From positions 1 through 6,316 of the forward strand of contig CAJTYS010000086.1 in the NCBI GenBank assembly GCA_910583765.1: a stretch of 6,316 bases of DNA, given 5' to 3'. The stretch is from an uncultured Eubacteriales bacterium (GTDB taxonomy: Bacteria > Bacillota > Clostridia > Peptostreptococcales > Anaerovoracaceae). Shown here piece after piece: positions 1-5,807 of this stretch (the stretch's first letter is position 1; each line of letters opens with the position of its first letter). Under the pieces are notes generated by a model, which saw only the letters and a program-made list of their open reading frames with translations, ran no database searches and was not told the DNA's origin. The translations under genes were made by a program, and so were the position numbers.

Positions 1-62
1 CAGACGCTCAGATCGACGCTGGCCTGGAAATCTACGAAGCAGCCATCAAAGAATGCTTATAG
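1..62 (+). CDS. C-terminal end of a truncated gene, possibly a class-III aminotransferase
   Basis: Reading from base 3 gives 19 codons ending in DAGLEIYEAAIKECL and a TAG stop at 60-62; the rest of the gene lies left of the window. The tail is amphipathic and helical and resembles the final helix of class-III PLP-dependent aminotransferases (GABA or ornithine aminotransferase type), which often end with a 'QIDEGLxIxExAI' pattern. That resemblance is from memory of the family and rests on very few residues, so the product name is tentative. That this is a real gene end is supported by the strong intrinsic terminator starting 32 bp after the stop. The other two frames give no protein-like tail. 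Confidence 0.4.
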   Translation, partial: DAQIDAGLEIYEAAIKECL

Positions 63-93
63 TTTTAAATGAAAGACAGAATCACTTACTAAT

Positions 94-131
94 AAAAGAG
101 GTGCGTGGCAAGAGCCATGCACCTCTTTTTC
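94..131 (+). terminator. Strong bidirectional intrinsic terminator
   Basis: A near-perfect hairpin: arm 96-109 (AAGAGGTGCGTGGC) pairs with 114-127 (GCCATGCACCTCTT) with one G-U wobble and a 4-nt loop AAGA. The stem can be lengthened by the A's at 94-95 and T's at 128-129. The plus strand runs into a T-tract at 126-130. On the minus strand the same stem is followed by CTTTTATT, so it can also end the minus-strand permease gene, whose stop is about 55 bp away. It separates two convergent genes. Confidence 0.85.
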
Positions 132-184
132 CTGTCAGGGAAAACCTGCGTTTGATAGGAAGCTGTTTTTTAGAAACCAAAACA

Positions 185-1453
185 TCATCCATCCGTTTCA
201 TCTGTCATATGTTCCGCAGCCGCGTTTTCTGCGCCTCCTCCAGCTGCTTCCATGCGAGCCTCTAGCTTCCGCTCCTTGCGGTAAGCCCATTTTACCACGA
301 ATTTCTGAATGATCCCTGCTGCGGGCACGGCCAGGAGCATACCCACGATGCCGCCAAAATAACCGAACACGCTGACCGCCAAAAGCACCAGCAGCGGATG
401 CAGACCCGTGGAAGAGCCTACGATCTTTGGATATATGAAATTTGCATCGATCTGCTGCACTACCACCAGCAGGATAACAGCTAGGACGCCCTGCGTCAGG
501 TCTGCTGTGAGCCAGCCAATAATAAAGGCAGGCACCATGCCCAGGACTGGGCCAAAGTAAGGAATCACATTAGCCAGCCCAGCAAAAACACCAATGAACA
601 CCGCGAAATCCAGTCCGATGACAGAAAGCGCGATAGAAGACAAGATCGCTACAATGACTGCGTCCAAGAGAGCACCTCGAACGAATTGAGATAAAACTTC
701 ATTGACCTCGCTGAGGGTTTCTGTCACTGCTGCGTTAGCCCGCTGAGGCAGAACCAAGTGGAGGAATTTTCTCCAAAGCCCCAGGAAGAAATCCCGATCT
801 TTCAATAGATAGATACTCACAATCGCGCCCAGGACAACATTCACCACGCTGCCCACTGTGCCGCTGACCGCTGAAATAGCCGCTGACGCGCTGAAATTTT
901 CTGAGAACCAGGTGATGATCATATTCGCGGCTTCCATCAGCTTGTCAGAAACAAATCCTTCTGGAAGGTTCCGAGCGATCCATAGCTTCATTTCCACCTC
1001 ATAGCTGAGGAACGTGTCGATCACACTGTTGAACATGGTTGTCAGATCCGTGAAAACCAGCTGTCCCAGCAGCATAATGGCAAAACCATAGATAATAGCG
1101 ACAATTGCGGCGATGACAATGAGGAAGGTCACAAGCACACTGATAAAGCGCGTCAAATTCTTTCTCTTTTCCGCTTTCACTGGATCATCTGGAATGCGGA
1201 CCATCAATTTCTGCATCAGTTTTTTATCCAAGATCGATACCAGCGGATTCAGCAAATAGGCCATCACAAGACCAATGAGAAGCGGCGAAAAGGCAGATGC
1301 CAGCGCAGATAGGGCATGTCCCACAGATGTGGCGAGCAAGTGGAAATTTTTTACCACAAAATACAAAACATATAGCAAAAATGCGTTAAAGACCACAAAA
1401 AGGCTGCCCCTGATAAATGATCGTTCCTTCATGAATTCTTTATATTTTTTCAT
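185..1453 (-). CDS. AI-2E family transporter (PerM/TqsA/YtvI-type permease)
   Basis: A 422-residue polytopic membrane protein of the AI-2E family (PF01594, formerly UPF0118). Visible hydrophobic segments include roughly residues 14-34, 48-70, 103-130, 198-217, 262-280, 284-317, 319-333 and 353-382. The family's conserved C-terminal block is clear: NVIPYFGP (295-302), then QQID (333-336), then a P-K-x-x-G segment running into GLHPLLVLLAV (350-360). An SIYLLKDRDFF segment (213-223) precedes a long amphipathic stretch, as in the family. The C-terminal 30 residues are charged and alanine-rich and probably cytoplasmic. The ATG start is supported by GGGAGGGA at 1461-1468, 7 nt upstream. Some members export the quorum signal AI-2 and others act in Na+/H+ exchange or sporulation; the sequence alone does not show the substrate. 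It is transcribed divergently from the U32 gene and appears monocistronic. Confidence 0.9.
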   Translation of the reverse strand: MKKYKEFMKERSFIRGSLFVVFNAFLLYVLYFVVKNFHLLATSVGHALSALASAFSPLLIGLVMAYLLNPLVSILDKKLMQKLMVRIPDDPVKAEKRKNLTRFISVLVTFLIVIAAIVAIIYGFAIMLLGQLVFTDLTTMFNSVIDTFLSYEVEMKLWIARNLPEGFVSDKLMEAANMIITWFSENFSASAAISAVSGTVGSVVNVVLGAIVSIYLLKDRDFFLGLWRKFLHLVLPQRANAAVTETLSEVNEVLSQFVRGALLDAVIVAILSSIALSVIGLDFAVFIGVFAGLANVIPYFGPVLGMVPAFIIGWLTADLTQGVLAVILLVVVQQIDANFIYPKIVGSSTGLHPLLVLLAVSVFGYFGGIVGMLLAVPAAGIIQKFVVKWAYRKERKLEARMEAAGGGAENAAAEHMTDETDG

Positions 1454-1455
1454 CC

Positions 1456-1484
1456 TTGAATCCCTCCCATATAAAGGTTATTAT
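1456..1484 (+). promoter_or_regulatory. Predicted sigma-A promoter of the U32 gene
   Basis: TTGAAT (1456-1461) lies 17 bp from TATTAT (1479-1484), giving 4/6 and 5/6 matches to the consensus. It would start RNA near 1491, leaving a leader of about 37 nt before the U32 start codon. Its -10 overlaps the -10 of the opposing minus-strand promoter. Predicted from spacing and sequence only. Confidence 0.5.
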
Positions 1485-1508
1485 ATACTATACAAAAAGC
1501 AATGGCAA
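1480..1508 (-). promoter_or_regulatory. Predicted sigma-A promoter of the AI-2E family permease gene
   Basis: On the minus strand TTGCCA (complement of 1503-1508) is followed after 17 bp by a perfect TATAAT (complement of 1480-1485). Transcription would begin near 1473, giving a short leader of about 20 nt that contains the ribosome binding site at 1461-1468. Confidence 0.65.
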
Positions 1509-1517
1509 TTTTAATAC

Positions 1518-1521
1518 GGAG
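1518..1521 (+). promoter_or_regulatory. Ribosome binding site that decides the U32 start
   Basis: GGAG at 1518-1521 sits 6 nt before ATG 1528. The frame is open further upstream to a TTG at 1456, but that would add 24 residues with no family resemblance, has no ribosome binding site, and would place the start inside the predicted -35 element. The family's conserved N-terminus (ELLAPAGG) begins six residues after ATG 1528. Confidence 0.75.
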
Positions 1522-1527
1522 ATTTTT

Positions 1528-3717
1528 ATGGAAAAGAAAAAAACAGAGCTGCTGGCACCTGCGGGAGGGATCCGCCAGCTGGCTGCCGCAGTGGAAAATG
1601 GAGCGGACGCAGTCTACCTGGGAGGGCCTCTGTTCAATGCTAGGATCAATGCGGACAATTTCACAGAACAAGAGCTCAGAGACAGTATCCAGTACGCCCA
1701 TCTGCGAAATGTAAAGGTGTATGTGACTTTAAATACCTTGGTAAAAGACGAGGAGATGCTGCCAGCCCTGCGGTACGCGGCAAAGCTGCATGAAATGGGT
1801 GCGGACGCCTTGATTTTACAGGATCTAGGGCTTGCCAGCCAGATACGGCGGTTCATGCCAGAGTTTCCGCTGCACTTGTCCACCCAAGGCAGCGTCTACA
1901 ATTTATCCGGCGTAAAGATGGCAGAAAGCATAGGATTCAGCAGAGTCGTCCTGGCCAGAGAGCTTTCTCTAGAGGAAATCCAGCGGATCACAAGCGCAGG
2001 AGTCTGCGATATCGAAGTCTTTGTCCATGGCGCGCTGTGCATGTGTTATTCCGGTCAATGCCAAATGAGCAGGATGCTGGGAGATGGGAAACGGAGCGGC
2101 AACCGAGGCCTGTGCGCCCAACCCTGCAGGCTTCCTTACAAAGACCAGCATGGGAGGACTTTTTATGCGCTCAGTCCCAAAGACCTATGTGCGGTGGATC
2201 ACATTGGAAAGCTAGCAGACGCGGGCGTCTCTTCCCTGAAAATCGAAGGACGCATGAAATTTCCCGAATATGTGGCTGCTGTAGTAAGGATTTATCGAAA
2301 ATATCTGGATTTGCATGATGCGCAAGGCAGCTATCAGGTTACTGACCAGGACAGGCAAGTGCTGGCGCAGATCTTCAACCGAGGAGATTTTACCTCTGGA
2401 TACTTGTTGGGAAATCCGGAGAGCGCCATTTTGTCAGGAGAATTGCCAAAGCATCAGGGCGTCTATATTGGAAAAGTGATTCGTTCAGCAAAAGGAAAAG
2501 ACCTGGTGGACGTTCAGTTGGAAAAAGAGCTGGAATTAGGCGATGGAGTGGAGATCAGGAGCAAAAAGCTGGCGGGGAATGTCGTGACCTACTTGGAGCC
2601 CCAAGACAAAGGCGTTGTCCGCATCGGTGATATCAAAACTCCTGTGGAAAGAGGTGACAGGATTTACCGTCTCACTAGCCGGTCCTTAATGAAAGAGCTG
2701 CGGCAAAGCTATGAAGAGGGCGGACCCTATGGCTCGAAGCATAGACGAAAGGTCCCTGTGGACATGTGCCTAAAAGCGCAAGTAGGGAAATCGCCAGTTT
2801 TAACGGTTTCAGAAGGACAGATGACTGTTACTGCCACTGATCGTGAAATCTTCGTGGAACAGGCCAGAAAACGCCCTTTAGACAGAGACCGAGTCCAACA
2901 GCAGATGAGGAAGACTGGCGGCACGCCTTTTCGAGCTGAACGCATCAGCTTGGAACTGGCAGAAGACTGCAGCATGCCTATTTCCAAATTGAATCATCTC
3001 AGGCGCCAGGCGCTGCGGCAGCTGGCAGAAGAAAAGCAGAAAATGGGAACAAGAGAAAAGGTGAAACTGCCTGATGTCTTAACGCCGCCTAGCCTTGAGC
3101 TGGACAAGGGGCTGGCTGTTTATTTTTATCAAGGTAAAACTTTTGAGACATGGAATTTTCAGAACATCATGGATCTATTAGATGTGAAACAAGTCAGAGC
3201 ATATGTGCCGCTTCGCTTTTTTATGGAACGATCTCCTAAAAAAGCTGGAATTAAAGTCATACCTTATATTCTAAACGTGAGCAAAGGGAAGCTGGATGAT
3301 TATATCGAAAAAAATCTGGAGCAGATCACAGAGGCGGTGAAAGAATGCGGGATCGCCATTGGCAACCTGGGATGGATGAAGGAGTTTCTTTTGCGTAAAG
3401 TGCCGGTTTATGCGGATTATGGATTGAATCTGTATAACAGCTGGGCCATAAAATGGGCCGCGGAACAAGGTGTTTTGCCTGTGGCCCTGTCTCATGAGCT
3501 ATGGCAGGCAGAAAATGGCACGATCCCATTGATGATTTCAGAGCATCTGCCGAGTGCGGGGACTCTGATGGATCGCAAAAACCAGGTCTACAAGATCGTG
3601 TATAATTACGAAGAAGATAAAAGCATGATTTTCATGGAGCACAGGCAGTGTCGATTTCAGACATTAAAAGCCCGCTGGGAAAACGCCCAGCAGGAAATAC
3701 GGATCTACGTGCCATAA
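1528..3717 (+). CDS. U32 family protein with DUF3656-like domain (RlhA-like)
   Basis: A 729-residue protein of the peptidase U32 family. The N-terminal barrel starts with ELLAPAGG (7-14) and GADAVYLGG (25-33). The U32 signature is complete: E163-x-F165, G168-A-L-C171, G176-x-C178, S181. Further cysteines at C196 and C200 follow, then C221 in SPKDLC and the conserved SLKIEGRMK (236-244). A DUF3656-like domain covers about 411-505, with KTGGTPF at 462-468 and the LNHLRRQAL segment near 488-496. Residues about 520-729 resemble the extra C-terminal region of long clostridial members. Although named peptidases, characterised relatives are Fe-S proteins in hydroxylation: RlhA (23S rRNA C2501), TrhP (tRNA) and UbiU/V (ubiquinone). 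Domain order and length fit the RlhA group best; the activity here is inferred. It has its own predicted promoter, and no clear plus-strand terminator follows. The extreme C-terminus lacks cysteines I would expect (see findings). Confidence 0.88.
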   Translation: MEKKKTELLAPAGGIRQLAAAVENGADAVYLGGPLFNARINADNFTEQELRDSIQYAHLRNVKVYVTLNTLVKDEEMLPALRYAAKLHEMGADALILQDLGLASQIRRFMPEFPLHLSTQGSVYNLSGVKMAESIGFSRVVLARELSLEEIQRITSAGVCDIEVFVHGALCMCYSGQCQMSRMLGDGKRSGNRGLCAQPCRLPYKDQHGRTFYALSPKDLCAVDHIGKLADAGVSSLKIEGRMKFPEYVAAVVRIYRKYLDLHDAQGSYQVTDQDRQVLAQIFNRGDFTSGYLLGNPESAILSGELPKHQGVYIGKVIRSAKGKDLVDVQLEKELELGDGVEIRSKKLAGNVVTYLEPQDKGVVRIGDIKTPVERGDRIYRLTSRSLMKELRQSYEEGGPYGSKHRRKVPVDMCLKAQVGKSPVLTVSEGQMTVTATDREIFVEQARKRPLDRDRVQQQMRKTGGTPFRAERISLELAEDCSMPISKLNHLRRQALRQLAEEKQKMGTREKVKLPDVLTPPSLELDKGLAVYFYQGKTFETWNFQNIMDLLDVKQVRAYVPLRFFMERSPKKAGIKVIPYILNVSKGKLDDYIEKNLEQITEAVKECGIAIGNLGWMKEFLLRKVPVYADYGLNLYNSWAIKWAAEQGVLPVALSHELWQAENGTIPLMISEHLPSAGTLMDRKNQVYKIVYNYEEDKSMIFMEHRQCRFQTLKARWENAQQEIRIYVP
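3664..3694 (-). terminator. Likely terminator of the small membrane protein gene, inside the U32 coding end
   Basis: Read on the minus strand, CCTGCTGGG (3694-3686) pairs with CCCAGCGGG (3679-3671) over 9 bp with one U-G wobble. The loop is CGTTTT, followed by CTTTTAAT. It begins about 30 nt after the stop of the 3725-3910 gene. The T-run is modest, so efficiency is uncertain. On the plus strand there is no T-run, so it is not a good terminator for the U32 gene itself. Confidence 0.55.
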
Positions 3718-3724
3718 CGATGTC

Positions 3725-3910
3725 TTATTCATTGGAGATCCGATAAAAGGCAACTGCGAAATATGCGGTCAGAGCGCCAAAGAAAATCCGCCATAAAGAA
3801 AATCCGCTGCGGTACAACGAGATAAAAAAGCAGAGCGCGATGCACAGACAAATGATGGCAGACAGCAGCTTTTTAGGATTTCTTCTTGTTCCATTGCTTT
3901 TAAATGACAT
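3725..3910 (-). CDS. Small two-helix membrane protein of unknown function
   Basis: A 61-residue protein that I do not recognise. A basic, polar N-terminus (about residues 1-14, with R9, R10, K13, K14) is followed by two hydrophobic segments, about 15-33 (with C21, C23, C27) and about 39-56. They are joined by a short turn containing R34-S-G, with R41 at the start of the second helix. The basic N-terminus suggests, by the positive-inside rule, that both ends lie in the cytoplasm. The frame stays open upstream to 4036, but the start at 3910 is chosen because a perfect AGGAGG lies 6 nt ahead; the upstream extension would run through the putative promoter and terminator. It converges on the U32 gene with 7 bp between stops. 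The strong ribosome binding site and membrane-like composition argue that it is real and expressed; function is unknown. Confidence 0.7.
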   Translation of the reverse strand: MSFKSNGTRRNPKKLLSAIICLCIALCFFISLYRSGFSLWRIFFGALTAYFAVAFYRISNE

Positions 3911-3916
3911 AATGAT

Positions 3917-3922
3917 CCTCCT
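3917..3922 (-). promoter_or_regulatory. Ribosome binding site of the small membrane protein
   Basis: A perfect AGGAGG on the minus strand, spaced 6 nt from ATG at 3910. It decides that start over the longer open frame beginning at 4036, where no comparable site is seen. Confidence 0.8.
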
Positions 3923-3953
3923 GAATATGTAAAAATCCATTTGACATAATTCT

Positions 3954-3982
3954 ATGTTACCACACAAAAGGCTCCTGGGCAA
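3954..3982 (-). promoter_or_regulatory. Possible promoter of the small membrane protein gene
   Basis: On the minus strand TTGCCC (complement of 3977-3982) lies 17 bp before TAACAT (complement of 3954-3959), each matching 4 of 6 consensus bases. Its position downstream of the 4016-4047 terminator and about 45 nt ahead of the start codon is right for this gene. The match is weak; transcription by read-through from upstream is the alternative. Confidence 0.3.
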
Positions 3983-4015
3983 AGATGAATTTGCGGCAGG
4001 CCAACGTAAAGTTTG

Positions 4016-4047
4016 AAAAGAGCGGCATGTTTTCACGCCGCTCTTTT
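4016..4047 (-). terminator. Perfect bidirectional intrinsic terminator downstream of nhaC
   Basis: An 11-bp perfect stem: AAAAGAGCGGC (4016-4026) with GCCGCTCTTTT (4037-4047) around a 10-nt loop. Because the arms start with AAAA and end with TTTT, it reads as a terminator in both directions. No plus-strand gene feeds into it within the intergenic region except possible read-through from the U32 gene. Its main role is therefore probably to end the nhaC transcript, about 138 nt after the nhaC stop, or to act in the leader of the small membrane protein gene. Confidence 0.85.
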
Positions 4048-4050
4048 ATA

Positions 4051-4121
4051 TGCGGGAAACATCATTTGAAATGATACAGGCTGAATGGGCTAAATGTTGA
4101 AGGAGCGCCGCCATTCCCGCA
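4051..4121 (-). other. Potentially structured RNA stretch between nhaC and its terminator
   Basis: TGCGGGAA (4051-4058) and TTCCCGCA (4114-4121) are perfect 8-bp inverted arms enclosing about 55 nt. Inside lies a small hairpin from the palindromic ATCATTTGAAATGAT (4061-4075). A competing 6-bp pairing GAATGG (4083-4088) / CCATTC (4111-4116) would use part of the outer arm. The stretch leads directly into the terminator at 4016-4047. It could be a structured nhaC 3' untranslated region, a small RNA, or a regulatory leader of the next minus-strand gene. I do not recognise it as any named RNA family. Confidence 0.35.
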
Positions 4122-4185
4122 GATTTTACTTTATTATACTTTTATGCACATCGATACAACTGATATGAATTTTGAGCGCTGTTCT

Positions 4186-5688
4186 CTAAGCTTCCATGGC
4201 TTTGAGAGCCGCCTCTTTTTCCGCCTCTCGTTCTTCCAAGATCTTTTGATATTCTTCCTCGGTCATCTCCTTCATGGTGATGCCGGTGAAGCCATAGAAG
4301 ATGGAGACAAGCGGATTACACCAGTTGAGGATGGCAAACGGAGCATATCCGCCAGAACCCCACTGTGGGCACTTGAGGAAGCTGCTCATAGTGGCGCCGC
4401 AAGTGTTCCACGGAATGAAGTTGGACGTGATGGTCCCGGAGTCCTCCAGGCACCTGGACAAGTTCTTCGGCTGGAGCCTTCTGTCTTCCCAAGCCTCTTT
4501 GTACATCCTGCCAGGCAGAATGATGGACAGGTACTGGTCGGAACAGAGCGCGTTGACCAAGATGCAGGAGAACACGGTGATGGTGACCAAACCGCCTCTG
4601 GTGCCTCTGGCCAGTTTCAGCAGGGCGTCCGCGATGGTGCCCATGATTCCCGTGCAGTCCACGATGCCGCCGAAGACCATGGCGCACATGATGAGGGAAA
4701 TGGTCCACATCATGCCCTGCATGCCTTCTGTTGAAAGCAGACTTGCTAATTCTTCAATAACACCGCTCGCGCCTTCTGGGATCTCTACGCTGGTGCCGTA
4801 GTTCAACATAGCTGCCGCTCCAGGGATTTCCGCCGCCCCATCACCTAAGATGAGATTTCCCTGCATTGGGAAGAACGGAAGACCCAGGACCACGCCGCCG
4901 ATCAGAGCCGGAAGCGCAGGGAGTTTCAGAGCCACAGCCACGATGACGAACACCGGCGGAATCAGGCAGAGAATGCTCACTTTATAATTGTCTGTGATAA
5001 ATCCTAAGATTTCATCGATTGTTGACAAGTCCGCGCCGCCGGAACTGGAATGTGAGAATCCCAGCACCAAGTACACGATCAAAGCGATGATCAAAGATGG
5101 ACCTGTTGTGAAGACCATATGCTTGATATGATCAAAGAGTTTAGCCCCTGAAACAGCTGGAGCCAAGTTGGTGGTGTCGGAAAGCGGAGACATCTTGTCG
5201 CCAAAGTACGCGCCGGACACGACAGCGCCAGCCGTCATGTAGGCCGGAAAACCGAGAGCGGTTCCCACGCCGATGAGCGCCACGCCCATGGATCCCGCCG
5301 TGGACCAGGAAGACCCGGTGGCCAGGGAGACGATGGAGCACAGGAGACAAGCGGTGAACAGGAAAATGGAAGGGGCGATGACTTTGATTCCATAATACAT
5401 CATGGAAGGGACCACGCCGCCGACCATCCAAGAACCCAACATCAAACCAACAACGGCCAAGATCAGGATCGCCTGCATGGTACGGTTGATGGCAGCCAGG
5501 ATGCCCTGCTCCATGAACGACCATTTGTAGCCGTTGATCATTGCGATAATGGCAGCGAAAGCGCCAGCCAGGATCAGCGCCACATGCGCTTCGCCGGCTT
5601 CCGTGTCAATCATGACTCCCCAGAAAATGAGGACGATCATAACAATCATGACAAGGATGCATTGCCACATAGGTATCTTTTTACCCAT
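4186..5688 (-). CDS. nhaC: Na+/H+ antiporter, NhaC family
   Basis: A 500-residue polytopic membrane protein of the NhaC antiporter family (TC 2.A.35), near the family's usual length. Family hallmarks are plain: GSSWSTAG at 125-132, the glycine-rich MTAGAVVSGAYFGDK run at 151-165, and SPLSDTTNLAP at 167-177, with D164, D171 and N174 in the region expected to line the ion path. About ten or more hydrophobic segments are visible, starting at residues 10-27 and 35-51. The C-terminal 30 residues are highly charged and cytoplasmic. Members exchange Na+ for H+ across the cytoplasmic membrane for pH and sodium homeostasis; some relatives, such as MleN, couple to malate/lactate exchange, and this cannot be excluded. 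The ATG start is fixed by AAGGAGGT at 5695-5702, 6 nt upstream. It appears to be a single-gene unit with its own consensus promoter and a terminator about 138 nt past the stop. Confidence 0.92.
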   Translation of the reverse strand: MGKKIPMWQCILVMIVMIVLIFWGVMIDTEAGEAHVALILAGAFAAIIAMINGYKWSFMEQGILAAINRTMQAILILAVVGLMLGSWMVGGVVPSMMYYGIKVIAPSIFLFTACLLCSIVSLATGSSWSTAGSMGVALIGVGTALGFPAYMTAGAVVSGAYFGDKMSPLSDTTNLAPAVSGAKLFDHIKHMVFTTGPSLIIALIVYLVLGFSHSSSGGADLSTIDEILGFITDNYKVSILCLIPPVFVIVAVALKLPALPALIGGVVLGLPFFPMQGNLILGDGAAEIPGAAAMLNYGTSVEIPEGASGVIEELASLLSTEGMQGMMWTISLIMCAMVFGGIVDCTGIMGTIADALLKLARGTRGGLVTITVFSCILVNALCSDQYLSIILPGRMYKEAWEDRRLQPKNLSRCLEDSGTITSNFIPWNTCGATMSSFLKCPQWGSGGYAPFAILNWCNPLVSIFYGFTGITMKEMTEEEYQKILEEREAEKEAALKAMEA

Positions 5689-5707
5689 AATAAGACCTCC
5701 TTAAATT

Positions 5708-5733
5708 AAGTAAAAATAAGTAAATAAAGTAAA
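5708..5733 (-). repeat. Three phased AAGTAAA repeats in the nhaC leader
   Basis: The heptamer AAGTAAA (TTTACTT on the nhaC mRNA strand) occurs at 5708-5714, 5718-5724 and 5727-5733, with start-to-start spacing of 10 and 9 bp, close to one helical turn. It lies between the leader hairpin and the ribosome binding site. It would give an unstructured, U-rich stretch upstream of the Shine-Dalgarno sequence; low sequence complexity could also explain it. Confidence 0.45.
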
Positions 5734-5735
5734 TG

Positions 5736-5774
5736 ATACGTACATGAACCAGTATACACTAGTCAGGTACGTAT
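5736..5774 (-). promoter_or_regulatory. Operator-like inverted repeat / 5' hairpin of nhaC mRNA
   Basis: ATACGTAC (5736-5743) and GTACGTAT (5767-5774) form perfect 8-bp inverted arms 23 bp apart. Between them lies a second, imperfect dyad, ACCAGTATACACTAGT (5748-5763). The far arm coincides with the transcription start predicted from the -10 element. As RNA it can fold into an 8-bp stem, a small internal loop, a 6-bp stem with one G-U pair and a 4-nt loop, right at the 5' end of the message. Either a repressor site overlapping +1 or a stabilising 5' hairpin would fit. Confidence 0.6.
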
Positions 5775-5778
5775 GCTA

Positions 5779-5807
5779 ATTATAAACATTACAGAAAATT
5801 TTGTCAA
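5779..5807 (-). promoter_or_regulatory. Perfect-consensus sigma-A promoter of nhaC
   Basis: On the minus strand TTGACA (complement of 5802-5807) is followed after exactly 17 bp by TATAAT (complement of 5779-5784), so all 12 hexamer positions match. RNA should start near 5772, giving a leader of about 84 nt. A promoter this strong in front of an antiporter gene suggests that expression is limited by a repressor or by the leader, which fits the inverted repeat immediately downstream. Confidence 0.88.

Noticed and set aside
53..265. 70-codon plus-strand open frame beginning at 53
   Set aside because: It runs through the terminator hairpin and into the antisense of the permease 3' end, has no ribosome binding site and has no protein-like pattern.
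1456..1527. TTG-initiated 24-residue N-terminal extension of the U32 protein
   Set aside because: There is no ribosome binding site, it overlaps the predicted promoter, and the family's conserved start lies just after ATG 1528.
3911..4036. 42-residue N-terminal extension of the small membrane protein
   Set aside because: The perfect AGGAGG decides the start at 3910; the extension crosses the putative promoter and part of the terminator hairpin.
4133..4138. TATAAT on the minus strand as an independent small-RNA promoter
   Set aside because: The best -35-like sequence, TTGTAT, is only 15 bp away and matches poorly, so it is mentioned as a possibility but not annotated.
4094..4168. 24-codon plus-strand frame starting ATG TTG AAG GAG
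   Set aside because: No ribosome binding site, no promoter, and it overlaps inverted repeats that explain the sequence better.
4144..4801. Long plus-strand open frames opposite nhaC (166 and 196 codons)
   Set aside because: They are antisense shadows of the GC-rich nhaC coding sequence, without ribosome binding sites and with low-complexity His/Gly/Arg-rich or unrecognisable translations.
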